Positions 6,589 to 14,824 of a DNA stretch of 23,895 bases are shown here, one piece after another. The stretch lies in contig JBBKWU010000009.1 of assembly GCA_037969035.1 (NCBI GenBank), forward strand, positions 1 to 23,895, given 5' to 3'. A program made the translations under genes and the position numbers. Origin of the DNA: JBBKWU01 sp037969035 (GTDB lineage Bacteria; Pseudomonadota; Alphaproteobacteria; Micavibrionales; Micavibrionaceae). Position 1 is the stretch's first letter. Each line of letters opens with the position of its first letter. Below the pieces are notes generated by a model that was not told the DNA's origin, made no database searches, and was given only the letters and a program-made list of their open reading frames with translations.

Positions 6589-6668
6589 TTTTCTTCTCCC
6601 TATTTTTATATAGAAACTTATAATACACCGACGAAGGTCATGCAACCGTCCATTGTAATATCAGGAGA

Positions 6669-6944
6669 TCAAATGACGTCTGGTCTGCTAATCATGACCA
6701 TCGCGATGCGCCAGCCCCAGCCTTGCTTATTCGCGGGAACACCGTCATCGACCAACGACACACGAAGGAGATTTTCACCTTCTGGCAGAAGTTCGTTTTG
6801 CCGTCCTTGCGCTTCGAAGAACGCTCTTAATCCGTATTTTTGGGCTTCCTGTTCGATTTCTCGTACCGTTGATTCAGCATGAATATTATGCAGCTTTTCG
6901 ACAAGGCGTCCCACATATTTTTGGAAGTGCTCTGTTAAATCCAT
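6669..6944 (-). CDS. small conserved-looking protein, tandem paralogue 2
   Basis: This 91-aa protein begins 'MDLTEHFQKYVGRLVEKLHN' and carries 'VDDGVPANKQGWGWRI' near residues 64-79. It matches paralogue 1 along its length, including 'EIEQEAQKYGLRAFF' against 'EIQTEARKHNLQVNF'. The ATG follows a CAGGGAAAC site. A good sigma-70 promoter lies 50 nt upstream, so this is the first gene of the pair. It is probably a cytoplasmic alpha/beta protein. The conserved Gly-Trp-Gly segment may be a ligand or contact loop. The family and role are unknown. Confidence 0.72.
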   Translation of the reverse strand: MDLTEHFQKYVGRLVEKLHNIHAESTVREIEQEAQKYGLRAFFEAQGRQNELLPEGENLLRVSLVDDGVPANKQGWGWRIAMVMISRPDVI

Positions 6945-6993
6945 TTTAGTTTCCCTGTTTTATTTTTTATTTTTGTTTTTTATAGTGCCTTAA

Positions 6994-7022
6994 ATGATAA
7001 GTTTTTTATGGCTTAATCACAA
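6994..7022 (-). promoter_or_regulatory. sigma-70 promoter for the tandem paralogues
   Basis: Minus strand TTGTGA (7017-7022), 17-nt spacer, TATCAT (6994-6999). Both hexamers are close to consensus and the spacing is ideal. The predicted start lies about 40 nt upstream of the gene at 6944. Confidence 0.6.
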
Positions 7023-7090
7023 GGACTCTTTCCAGCAGCACAAAATATCGCTACCCTTTCGGGGAGCAGCAAACAGAAAGACCTGATTTA

Positions 7091-8434
7091 ATGACCAAAA
7101 GCACCGAAAAACAAAGTTTACGCGGTAAAAGTCTCGAAAAATCGACAGATATGATCCTATCACAGCATTTATGGGTTAAAATACTGGTCGGTATGACGCT
7201 CGGCATTGCTTTAGGGCTTGTTTTGTCTCCCGAAAATTATGATTTTCTTGCCAAAAGCGGTTTATCAGACACAATTTCCGCCTCAACATTCGGTGAATGG
7301 ATATCTCTGCCTGGTGTTATCTTTTTAGGTTTGATCCAGATGGTTATTGTGCCGCTCGTTTTAACCTCCATTATATTGGGCATTGCCGAAAACGAAGATA
7401 TCGCCACGGTTAAAAAATTGAGCTTGCGGATTATTCCCTACTTCCTTTTGACGACATTTGTTGCCATTAGTATCGGCGTTTTTATGGTCAAAACCATCCA
7501 ACCCGGCACCATGATCGAAAGCACATTTGTCGAGCAAGCCATGGCAGCCGATACCGCAAAAAACAGCGCGCCCGATATCACGTTTGAAGATCTAACCATT
7601 CCCCAGCGCATTGCCAACATCATACCTAAAAACCCCGCCAAGGCGCAGGTTGACCGCGATATGTTGCAAATTGTTATCGCCGCGATTTTAATCGGTATGG
7701 CGTTACTTTCTATTCCGCGAAAATCAGGAAAACCGTTTCTTGATCTTTGTATTTCAGGGCAGATGCTTTCGATGCGGATTATTAGTTGGGCGATGCTGAT
7801 GGCACCCTATGCGGTTTTTGGCCTGCTTTGTAATATCACCATAAAGATGGGGTTTGGCGCATTACAAAGCGTCGGGCTGTACGTGCTTACGGTTTTGGCG
7901 GGGCTTGGTTGCATGATGATGGTGTATCTTTTGATCGTGAAGCTTCTTACGGGGCGATCAATTCCATCCTTTATGGCGGGCATTCGTGAGGCACAGCTTA
8001 TCGCCTTTTCAACGTCTAGTTCAGCGGCAACAATGCCTATCTCCATTCAAGCGGCCGAAGAAAAGCTGCACATAAAACCAGAAGTGAGCCGTTTTGTGAT
8101 ACCGCTCGGCGCGACAATCAATATGGATGGCACCGCGATGTACCAAGCCATTGCCGCTCTATTTTTATGTCAGGTTTTCGGGATTGATCTATCCACAGAA
8201 CAAACGATTTTGCTCGTTATTACGACCGTTGGTGCCTCTATCGGTACGCCGGCAACACCAGGCGTTGGTATTGTTGTGCTTGCCACTATACTCCTTGGCA
8301 TTGGCGTTCCTGCAGAGGGTATCGCTCTTATCATAGGGGTTGATCGTCTGCTTGACATGTGCCGTACAACTGTCAATGTTACTGGTGATTTAACGGCGAG
8401 TGCCGTTATGCATAAATGGATGGGATACAAATAA
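7091..8434 (+). CDS. dicarboxylate/amino acid:cation symporter (DAACS, GltP/DctA type)
   Basis: The 447-aa integral membrane protein belongs to the GltPh/EAAT fold. It shows the serine-rich hairpin HP1 ('STSSSAATMP', near 306-315), NMDGT in TM7 (near residue 343), HP2 ('IGTPATPGVGIVVLATILL') and the TM8 signature 'GVDRLLDMCRTTVNVTGD' (near 415-432) that binds the substrate carboxylates and Na+. It imports dicarboxylates (succinate, malate, fumarate) or acidic amino acids with Na+ or H+ from the periplasm. The Arg in 'MCRTTVNV' contacts the side-chain carboxylate in homologues; the exact substrate cannot be set from sequence. The N-terminal 25 residues are a charged extension. A response-regulator gene follows after 2 nt, which implies co-transcription. 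Confidence 0.95.
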   Translation: MTKSTEKQSLRGKSLEKSTDMILSQHLWVKILVGMTLGIALGLVLSPENYDFLAKSGLSDTISASTFGEWISLPGVIFLGLIQMVIVPLVLTSIILGIAENEDIATVKKLSLRIIPYFLLTTFVAISIGVFMVKTIQPGTMIESTFVEQAMAADTAKNSAPDITFEDLTIPQRIANIIPKNPAKAQVDRDMLQIVIAAILIGMALLSIPRKSGKPFLDLCISGQMLSMRIISWAMLMAPYAVFGLLCNITIKMGFGALQSVGLYVLTVLAGLGCMMMVYLLIVKLLTGRSIPSFMAGIREAQLIAFSTSSSAATMPISIQAAEEKLHIKPEVSRFVIPLGATINMDGTAMYQAIAALFLCQVFGIDLSTEQTILLVITTVGASIGTPATPGVGIVVLATILLGIGVPAEGIALIIGVDRLLDMCRTTVNVTGDLTASAVMHKWMGYK

Positions 8435-8436
8435 CG

Positions 8437-8931
8437 ATGGCTCTAAATCTTAAGCCCTTACGGGTTCTTGTCATTGAAGACGCAAAGCCTATGCTGGACC
8501 TGATCGAAAACGTTCTGGAAGGCCTTGGTGTTGGCAACGTGCAAACAACAATATCACCGATGAAAGCGCAAGATCTCGTCAAACGTGAAAACCCCGATAT
8601 TATTTTATGCGATTGGGAAATGCCTGAACTTGACGGCCTTGAATTCACCAAAGATATTCGCACCAACACCATGTATCCCAACCGCATGGTGCCCATCATC
8701 ATGATATCTGGTTACGGCATGTCAGAACGCGTGGCAACAGCCCGTGACGCAGGTGTTACGGAATTTGTTGTAAAGCCCTTTACCGCAAAAGACCTTACAA
8801 AACGGATTATTCATGTGATTAATAGTCCGCGTGATTTCATCGAGTCAGAAAACTACACGGGCCCCGACAGACGTCGCAAACAAGACCCAGAATACAAAGG
8901 CCCGCTTCGCCGTCAAGACGACAAAATCTAA
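8437..8931 (+). CDS. CheY-like single-domain response regulator with GPxRR tail
   Basis: The ATG at 8437, 2 nt after the transporter stop, gives 164 aa. It is a receiver domain with acidic pair Glu14/Asp15, phosphoacceptor Asp59 ('LCDWEMPELDG'), Ser91 ('IMISGYG') and Lys113-Pro114 ('VVKPF'). No DNA-binding or enzymatic output domain follows. Instead a short tail carries two copies of a motif, 'YTGPDRRR' (140-147) and 'YKGPLRRQ' (153-160). Such receivers act by protein contact or as phosphorelay carriers. No histidine kinase lies in the window, so its partner is elsewhere. The tight spacing ties it to the symporter, perhaps coupling nutrient uptake to motility or signalling; that link is inference. 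Confidence 0.9.
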   Translation: MALNLKPLRVLVIEDAKPMLDLIENVLEGLGVGNVQTTISPMKAQDLVKRENPDIILCDWEMPELDGLEFTKDIRTNTMYPNRMVPIIMISGYGMSERVATARDAGVTEFVVKPFTAKDLTKRIIHVINSPRDFIESENYTGPDRRRKQDPEYKGPLRRQDDKI

Positions 8932-8972
8932 AGCCTGCCGTCAGTCAGGTAGATATCAAATCTATATAGTGA

Positions 8973-9992
8973 TTAAAGTCCAGAGATGTCGATCACAACA
9001 CGGTGTCCCTTGCCATCGGCTGGCGGGATATGTTGCGCCCATGACACTTGTCCTGCTTTCTTAAGCTGTAGTGCCATTCTTGTGCCGCCACGACCGTCAG
9101 GAGAAGCACTGTACGAAGAAATCATCGCAGAATCGCTCACGCTGCGTTGCGCGATACCGCTCCAGTCACCGCCAAGTTCGAGCACTAAAATCTGCTCATT
9201 GTTATCAACGTCATAATCAAACGCGATATCATCCGTGACATCCATCACGATACGGGTTTTATCAGGGTGTTCACCGAAACGAATGCTCGTTATTTTACCA
9301 CCGGACGTTGTCGCAACGGGCTGCCTGTAAACTGGTTGTGGTGTAGCAGACGGTGCTGCTGTCGCGGTACTTTCGCCCATATGGCTCTCGTCATCCATAT
9401 CCATTTCGTCATAGCCATATTGTGACGCATCCGCAGAAGCCATTTCTATTTTTTGCATAGCGGCTTGTCTTTGTGCCGCAATCGCTGCGGCATTCATGCC
9501 TGCGCTTGATTGCGGTGCGACAACCGACGTTGGCGAGGCTGTGGCAACTTTTGGCTGCTCATATCTATTATTCACGACTTGGCTAGCTGTATTCGGCATA
9601 TCGCCAGCGCCGCTCGCATTGCCTGCTGCGGGTTGGATTTGAGAGCTTAGAAGTGCTTGCAAATCGCCCTGCACCTCGGCAAGACGCGTTAATGCTGGCA
9701 TCATCATGCTCATATCGCTACGCATCTGTGCCATTTGCTGCTCTAACTCATTCATTCTGTCTTGTGTGGCCTTGGATGGCGTAGGCACCATCGTTGCCAC
9801 CGCATCACCACCTGCTGCGGGCTCAATCCATGTCGCATCAGCGGTTTGCATGAGTGTTACTTGCGGTGCCATCGCAGGCGCAGGAGCGGCTGCGCGCTTT
9901 GAACCACTTGGCGGCCAATCAGAAATCCATGAACAGCTAGAAAGCGCGACGATACATACACCGGAGAGCAAAACAAAATTGATTTTTTTCAT
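8973..9992 (-). CDS. AMIN-domain-like lipoprotein
   Basis: The ATG at 9992 gives 339 aa with a lipoprotein signal, 'MKKINFVLLSGVCIVALSSC', Cys20 being the lipidation site. It starts just downstream of a predicted promoter that would exclude the ATG at 10025. An Ala/Pro-rich linker, a short coiled-coil-like stretch ('MNELEQQMAQMRSDMSMM') and Ala/Gln/Ser-rich low-complexity sequence lead to a C-terminal domain of about 105 residues ('ITSIRFGEHPDKTRIVMDVT' through 'VVIDISGL'). That domain has the beta-rich pattern of AMIN domains, which bring cell-wall amidases and secretins to the periplasmic envelope. No catalytic domain is present. An anchoring or polymer-binding role in the envelope is inferred. 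The lipoprotein call is firm, the AMIN call good. Confidence 0.78.
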   Translation of the reverse strand: MKKINFVLLSGVCIVALSSCSWISDWPPSGSKRAAAPAPAMAPQVTLMQTADATWIEPAAGGDAVATMVPTPSKATQDRMNELEQQMAQMRSDMSMMMPALTRLAEVQGDLQALLSSQIQPAAGNASGAGDMPNTASQVVNNRYEQPKVATASPTSVVAPQSSAGMNAAAIAAQRQAAMQKIEMASADASQYGYDEMDMDDESHMGESTATAAPSATPQPVYRQPVATTSGGKITSIRFGEHPDKTRIVMDVTDDIAFDYDVDNNEQILVLELGGDWSGIAQRSVSDSAMISSYSASPDGRGGTRMALQLKKAGQVSWAQHIPPADGKGHRVVIDISGL

Positions 9993-10018
9993 GGCAGGCC
10001 TTTTGAATGGTTTCTTGA

Positions 10019-10047
10019 TATACAAGCCTATGAATCAGAATCGGCAA
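10019..10047 (-). promoter_or_regulatory. sigma-70 promoter of the AMIN lipoprotein gene
   Basis: Minus strand TTGCCG (10042-10047), 17-nt spacer, TGTATA (10019-10024). Transcription would start near 10012, about 20 nt upstream of the chosen ATG. A cluster of DnaA-box-like 9-mers lies just upstream. Confidence 0.55.
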
Positions 10048-10073
10048 TCGTCAAGAAATCGCGATGCAAAGGG

Positions 10074-10135
10074 GCGTGTTATCCACACAACATCACGCGT
10101 TTTATCCCGTAATTACCCACATGTCGATAACACGC
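10074..10135. promoter_or_regulatory. cluster of DnaA-box-like 9-mers flanked by an inverted repeat
   Basis: Within 52 bp there is one perfect DnaA box, TTATCCACA (10079-10087). There are two one-mismatch boxes, TTACCCACA (10113-10121) and, on the other strand, TTATCGACA (10122-10130), and a weaker TTATCCCGT (10102-10110). A 10-bp inverted repeat GCGTGTTATC (10074-10083) / GATAACACGC (10126-10135) frames the cluster. It lies between the glycosyltransferase stop and the lipoprotein promoter. It may be DnaA-responsive control or DnaA titration; an origin is possible but there is no AT-rich unwinding tract beside it. Confidence 0.45.
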
Positions 10136-10154
10136 ACAAACAAAGGCGCTTTAT

Positions 10155-11321
10155 TTACGCGTCATCACCAATACGGCGGTAAAGGGCTTCGGTTTTTTTG
10201 GCAACGATATCGGCGGAGAACTCTTTTTCAGCCAATGCGCGGCTAGCACGCCCCATGCGCACACACGCACTCTCATCTTGCGCGACTTTTTCGATCGCTG
10301 CAGCAAGCGCGCGTGCATCACGTACGGGAACGAGATAGCCATTTATGCCATCGCTGACCATATCGCGGCACCCTGCTGACATAGTGGTCACAATCGCGCG
10401 CCCGCATGATGCGGCTTCGATCAATGACTTTGGCACACCTTCGCCGCCGTATGATGCCTGCACCGCGCAATGCGAGGCTTTCCAAACATCAACCATGTCG
10501 CCGCAATGCCCTTTATACTCAATATTGGGGCGTTGCGCCCATTGTTGCAGACGTGCTTCCGTCCACGCGCCGGGGTTTGCCGCATCGGGCGTGCCGCACA
10601 ACCACAAACGCACATGCGGCGCGGTTTGCTCGAGCATGGCAAAGGCTGCTTGTAACGTGGGCAGCCCCTTAATATCGATCATACGCCCCGCAAAGGCACA
10701 GATGAAATTTGGTGAAGGTGGCGACGGCACCGTAAAAGGATACGCGTCCAAATCAACGCCCGAGCCTTTAATCACAACCGTTTTGTCGCGCGGCGTGATT
10801 TTATAACCGTCAAGCACCGCTAAATCATCGTTATTTTGCAGCAAAAGCCAACGCCCCTTTCGTTTCATAAAGAAACGAAACAACGGCAGCATAAAAAACT
10901 TCAAAGCCTTAGCCTTGGCATCTGTACCGCAAAATAAATACCCCAAGCCCGCAAACGCGTTTAAAACATGCGGCACACCAGAAAGCCATGACGCGACACT
11001 GCCGAACAAGACAGGCTTCATCGCGATGTGATGCACGAGATCAGGTTTTTGCATCGCATAAATTTTGCGCAATTCATTGATTTTCTTCAACGCCTTAAAC
11101 GGGTTGAGCGAACGCCGATCCATCGAAAAATGGATAATTTTGATTTTTTCAGCTTTAATTTTTTCACCGTGCTGATCGACGTTGGTGATCACGGTGACAT
11201 CGTACCCTGCGCGCTGTGCGGCGCGTGCCATCGGTAAGCGGTGCGAATAGAAATACCAATCTTCTGTCACCACAAAAAACAATGTCTTATTGTGTTTATG
11301 CCCGTTCGGTAAATCATTCAT
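10155..11321 (-). CDS. GT-B glycosyltransferase, family 4-like
   Basis: The 388-aa protein (ATG at 11321) begins 'MNDLPNGHKH' and has the two Rossmann-like halves of GT-B enzymes. The N-terminal half has 'RLPMARAAQRAGYDVTVIT' and 'KPDLVHHIAMKP'. The C-terminal half opens with 'FICAFAGRMIDIKGLPTLQA' and contains the EX7E-type donor-binding motif 'GGEGVPKSLIEAASCGRAIV' (near 290-310). Such enzymes move a sugar from a nucleotide-sugar to a lipid-linked acceptor at the cytoplasmic face. Its start overlaps the stop of the WecA-like gene by 8 bp (ATGAATGA), implying translational coupling. It probably adds an early sugar to the undecaprenyl-PP-linked primer. The sugar is unknown. Confidence 0.9.
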   Translation of the reverse strand: MNDLPNGHKHNKTLFFVVTEDWYFYSHRLPMARAAQRAGYDVTVITNVDQHGEKIKAEKIKIIHFSMDRRSLNPFKALKKINELRKIYAMQKPDLVHHIAMKPVLFGSVASWLSGVPHVLNAFAGLGYLFCGTDAKAKALKFFMLPLFRFFMKRKGRWLLLQNNDDLAVLDGYKITPRDKTVVIKGSGVDLDAYPFTVPSPPSPNFICAFAGRMIDIKGLPTLQAAFAMLEQTAPHVRLWLCGTPDAANPGAWTEARLQQWAQRPNIEYKGHCGDMVDVWKASHCAVQASYGGEGVPKSLIEAASCGRAIVTTMSAGCRDMVSDGINGYLVPVRDARALAAAIEKVAQDESACVRMGRASRALAEKEFSADIVAKKTEALYRRIGDDA

Positions 11322-12405
11322 GGCGCAACGCCTTTGCAATCAAACGGCGGTAACGCTCGGGCTTGATCGAAAGATAGATATGCACGAGCAGCAAGATCAT
11401 CCAGCTTATAGTAAGCACTGGTAAAGGCACGCCGAGCCACAAACCACCGCTACCGATAAAGCCCGTGACAAATGCGATACAAAGAATAATCGCTGTGGCT
11501 TTTGCAGGCGGCACACCAAGGTTAATGAAATGGTGGTGAAAATGGTCGTGATCGGGGTCAAACGGATGGCGCCCTTCGCTCATCCTACGTGCGAATTGAC
11601 CACATATATCAAAAATCGGCCATGCGAGCATCCATGCCACAGCCATTGGCTCGATAAAGACAGGCTTGCCACCGCCCAGCGTCATTGCAAAAAATGCAAT
11701 CGTTAGGCCAAGCCCTAAACTACCTGCATCACCAAAAAACACCGATGCCTTGCTGCGCCATTTGGTGCGCAAATTATAGACCAAAAACCCAGCCAGCGCC
11801 GCCATGATGAACAGCAACATCGGCAAATGAAGCATATTGCCACCCATATAACACCATGCCGCCATCCAGCCAAATACGATAAACGCATTCCCTGCGCAAA
11901 GTCCGTCCAGTCCATCAATCAGGTTAATAGCATTAATCAAAAGCACCGCCGCAATTACGCTGAACGGTATAGCCATAAAGCCTAGCCAGAAAATACCAAA
12001 GCCGAACAAATCCCCTAGGTGCTTAAGCTGCGCCCCTGCAAGCAGCACAATAATAAACGACACCGCGAACTGTATGCCAAAGCGTGTCCACGCGGCGATA
12101 TGCTGACGGTCATCCATGGCACCAACAGTGACAAGTGTCGCCAAAGACGCGAAGAACCATAACATCGGCGCGCTAAGTGCCTGCGCAGCCCCCAAAAACA
12201 CCATTGCCGTCACAATAAACACGCTAAAGACAACAATACCACCGATAAGCGGTGTCACAACTTCATGCTTTTTACGTCCACCGGGCTTATCAATTAAATG
12301 AAGTTTCGGCGCAACAGCACAAGCACGCGGTACAATCAGTACCGTCGCGACAAAAGCAATAATGGTCAGAAGCGCAATCATATTTCCGTGGTGCCTTACA
12401 TTCAT
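11314..12405 (-). CDS. WecA/MraY-family undecaprenyl-phosphate sugar-1-phosphate transferase
   Basis: The 363-aa polytopic membrane protein shows the family motifs: DD at 98-99 ('AMDDRQHIAAW'), 'NAINLIDGLDGLCAGN' (158-173), 'FFGDAGSLGLG' (223-233) and the His-rich 'DPDHDHFHHHFINLG' (283-297). These form the Mg2+ and UDP-sugar site that transfers a HexNAc-1-phosphate to undecaprenyl phosphate and begins O-antigen, exopolysaccharide or teichoic-type glycans. The HFHHH motif is typical of WecA-like rather than MraY enzymes. A second ATG at 12381 has a nearer GGA site and could be the true start, removing eight residues. It heads a two-gene unit with the glycosyltransferase. Substrate specificity (GlcNAc or another HexNAc) is not determined. 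Confidence 0.92.
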   Translation of the reverse strand: MNVRHHGNMIALLTIIAFVATVLIVPRACAVAPKLHLIDKPGGRKKHEVVTPLIGGIVVFSVFIVTAMVFLGAAQALSAPMLWFFASLATLVTVGAMDDRQHIAAWTRFGIQFAVSFIIVLLAGAQLKHLGDLFGFGIFWLGFMAIPFSVIAAVLLINAINLIDGLDGLCAGNAFIVFGWMAAWCYMGGNMLHLPMLLFIMAALAGFLVYNLRTKWRSKASVFFGDAGSLGLGLTIAFFAMTLGGGKPVFIEPMAVAWMLAWPIFDICGQFARRMSEGRHPFDPDHDHFHHHFINLGVPPAKATAIILCIAFVTGFIGSGGLWLGVPLPVLTISWMILLLVHIYLSIKPERYRRLIAKALRHE

Positions 12406-12482
12406 TAAGCGTCATTAAACGTCGTAAGAGCATAAGCGAGTCCGACACGCTTGAAAAGAGAGAGCGCACAAATACCGCGCAT

Positions 12483-12516
12483 AAAAAAACAGGTAACCCC
12501 GAAAGATCACCTGTTT
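12483..12516 (-). terminator. rho-independent terminator of the Flp pilin gene
   Basis: Minus strand AAACAGGT (12509-12516) pairs with ACCTGTTT (12487-12494) around a 14-nt loop, followed by a T run (12483-12489). It lies about 55 nt after the pilin stop. Confidence 0.75.
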
Positions 12517-12569
12517 AAACACAACACCACTTCTATTAAACTTGTTTTGTTACTTAATCATTCTTCATT

Positions 12570-12761
12570 TTATAAATCTTGCGGCGCGCTCAAGAAGTCA
12601 CCGAATGTTTCAAACATGCCCGAAAATTGATCACCAACCAATGTTACGGCTGTTATCGTGCCTAAGCCCACGCCACCTGCGATCATTCCGTACTCCAAGC
12701 CCGTCACGCCGTCTGTTTCAGAAACATATTTTGCCATTAATTTATAAAATACACTTAACAT
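12570..12761 (-). CDS. Flp/Fap-type prepilin, orphan
   Basis: The 63-aa protein has the Flp prepilin arrangement. A short leader ends at Gly18 ('SETDG') and is followed by 'VTGLEYGMIAGG', with Glu at +5 and Tyr at +6 of the mature protein, then a hydrophobic helix ('GVGLGTITAVTLVG'). TadV-type prepilin peptidases cut after the Gly, and the mature subunit assembles into Tad/Flp pili used for adhesion. The leader is longer than usual if the first ATG is used; the ATG at 12737 (residue 9) is an alternative. A weak promoter-like pair (TTGACG 12823-12828, TACAAT 12798-12803, 19-nt spacer) lies upstream. No tad, cpa or rcp gene is nearby, so it relies on machinery elsewhere. Confidence 0.85.
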   Translation of the reverse strand: MLSVFYKLMAKYVSETDGVTGLEYGMIAGGVGLGTITAVTLVGDQFSGMFETFGDFLSAPQDL

Positions 12762-12892
12762 TTATCTAAAATCCAATCTATATTTTCCATATTATTAATT
12801 GTACCACGTAGCAAGGGGTGCACGTCAAATTTCAATTATAAAAAATCATAAGCCATTGTAATTAATAATAAATTAAGGCGCGCAAATAAGCT

Positions 12893-14743
12893 CTAAATTC
12901 GCCCTTTACGCTTATCACGCTTCAAAAAGCGGTTCACCTGTAGGGATTCGACAACATCATGCGAGAGGCTATAAGGACGCTGTAGCAGCATATCGGCAAT
13001 CATATGCGCCCCTGCGAGGGAACCAATCGTGCCATGCGAGCCGTGCGCCGCGCTGATATAAACATAAGGTAAATCATTGCCTGCTGTCGTACGCGCACTA
13101 CGCAAATTTTTTGGGTTTTGCCAGCTTTCACGATCAGGTACACCGCCGATAATAGGAAAACGATCAGGCAGCGACGTTCTGAACCCCGCCCACCCGTTCA
13201 CAGGTGCAGCTTCGGCGGCTATATCGGGTAACACCGTTGATAGGCGCTCGATATTCTCGCTATGGTCATCATCCAAAATATCGGTGTGGTCGATCCATTT
13301 GGTAAAGGTCGAGCCCAGCGCATGCACGCCATCTTGCGCAGGAGCCAAATAGCCGCGATAACAGATATTGCATTTCAAACCCTTTGAGGTGGGCGTTTCT
13401 GAAATATAGCTCACCTGTCCGCGCACCTTATATAACTCCAGCGCATCAAGATCACAAAAACGTAGCACACCAATGCCGCACGCAAGAATAACCGCATCGA
13501 ATGCTTCACCGTTCACAAGCCATTGATCGCCTGTGCGTATTAAATCCGTCACAGATGTGTTCAAACGAACATCAGCCTGCGCGGCATAGACATTGCACAA
13601 TTTATGCGGATTGATCGAAAATGAATCGGGCAACGACAGCGCATCATGCGCAAGCACCACGCCTGCGTAATCCGTTGCGACCTCTGCGCTCATCATGCTC
13701 ATATGATCTTCGTGCCAGCCCCAATTTTGCAGCACATCAGCAAAGCGTTTTTCCTTACCCTCATCCGTCACAAGGTTTAGCGTAGTCGTGCGGTTGTAAT
13801 CCACCGCCGCGCCCAACGCCGATAATGTACGCACTGCCTGCGCATAGGCCGCCGTAAAAAAATCCGCGTTTTCATCACGATGCGCAGAAAAACGTGGATT
13901 ACAAAGTGCTACACGATTGCCCGACGCGCCAGAGGCCAAAGCATCCGCGCCTTCAAAAATTGTAACATCGGCAAGCCCTTCTAAAACATAAGCGCAAGAC
14001 GTTCCCGCCAAACCGCCGCCAATAATTGCCACGCGCGGTTTTGTTGGGAAGTTCTCTGGCTGTTCAGGCGCATCACTTGCAAAACACCCGACAAGTCGTT
14101 CACGTTTGCGACCGTAACCAACATCTTTGCGCACCTCAAACCCTGCATCACGCAAACCACGTTTTACAAACCCCGCCGCAGTAAAGGTTGCGAAGGTTGC
14201 GTTATTTGCGCTCAGCCGTGCCATTTGCGCAAATACATTGTCGCTCCACATATCGGGGTTTTTGGCAGGAGCAAACCCATCTAAGAACCACGCATCAACA
14301 CCGCGAGGTACGATCAATTCGGGCAAAGCCTTGTTCGCATCATCAAAAATCAGCGTCAGAAAAATATTATGCCCCAACTGCACCCGATGAAAACCAGGCA
14401 CGCGCAAGGGATAGGCATTAATAAAATCATCAAGATACGGGTTTAGCTCATCCCGCCAACATTCAAGTGCTGCGGCGATTTCATCGCGTGAAAGCGGATA
14501 TTTTTCAAATGAGATATAATGGAGCTGCGCATTTTTATCTGCGGTTTCGGTAAAACACTTACACGTCAGTAGGAAATTAAGTCCCGTGCCAAAGCCCGTT
14601 TCAGCGATTGTGAATTGCTCGCGGCCGCGCCAGCGCGCTGGTAAATCATTACCACGCAGAAACACAAATTCACTTTCCGCCAGACCATCTTCGGGCGAAA
14701 AGTAAATATCATCGAATTGCTCGCTGTACACGCGGTTCTGCAT
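12893..14743 (-). CDS. mnmC: bifunctional tRNA 5-methylaminomethyl-2-thiouridine biosynthesis protein MnmC
   Basis: The 616-aa protein has both MnmC halves. The N-terminal methyltransferase domain (about 1-225) has 'ETGFGTGLNFLL' (48-59, SAM site) and 'FLDGFAPAKNPDMW' (153-166). The C-terminal FAD-dependent oxidase domain (about 235-600) has the dinucleotide motif 'VAIIGGGLAGTSCAYVLE' (238-255) and a C-terminal 'YISAAHGSHGTIGSLAGA'. The oxidase removes the carboxymethyl group from cmnm5U34 and the methyltransferase makes mnm5U34 in tRNAs reading split codon boxes. AAGGAT precedes the ATG. It is slightly shorter than the E. coli enzyme but complete. It is divergent from the secreted-protein gene at 14825. 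Confidence 0.95.
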   Translation of the reverse strand: MQNRVYSEQFDDIYFSPEDGLAESEFVFLRGNDLPARWRGREQFTIAETGFGTGLNFLLTCKCFTETADKNAQLHYISFEKYPLSRDEIAAALECWRDELNPYLDDFINAYPLRVPGFHRVQLGHNIFLTLIFDDANKALPELIVPRGVDAWFLDGFAPAKNPDMWSDNVFAQMARLSANNATFATFTAAGFVKRGLRDAGFEVRKDVGYGRKRERLVGCFASDAPEQPENFPTKPRVAIIGGGLAGTSCAYVLEGLADVTIFEGADALASGASGNRVALCNPRFSAHRDENADFFTAAYAQAVRTLSALGAAVDYNRTTTLNLVTDEGKEKRFADVLQNWGWHEDHMSMMSAEVATDYAGVVLAHDALSLPDSFSINPHKLCNVYAAQADVRLNTSVTDLIRTGDQWLVNGEAFDAVILACGIGVLRFCDLDALELYKVRGQVSYISETPTSKGLKCNICYRGYLAPAQDGVHALGSTFTKWIDHTDILDDDHSENIERLSTVLPDIAAEAAPVNGWAGFRTSLPDRFPIIGGVPDRESWQNPKNLRSARTTAGNDLPYVYISAAHGSHGTIGSLAGAHMIADMLLQRPYSLSHDVVESLQVNRFLKRDKRKGRI

Positions 14744-14824
14744 ATATTATCCTTATACTTTCACGGCTCACATATTTATCGTGACCGTCCCTCAGAATGC
14801 AATCAATTTCAAGGAGACCCTATC

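Noticed and set aside
10074..10135. Terminator for the glycosyltransferase gene formed by the GCGTGTTATC repeat
   Set aside because: The loop would be 42 nt and there is no T run after it.
9706..10182. 158-codon plus-strand open frame across the lipoprotein start
   Set aside because: Antisense shadow of the lipoprotein signal and linker region; would run through the promoter and DnaA-box cluster.
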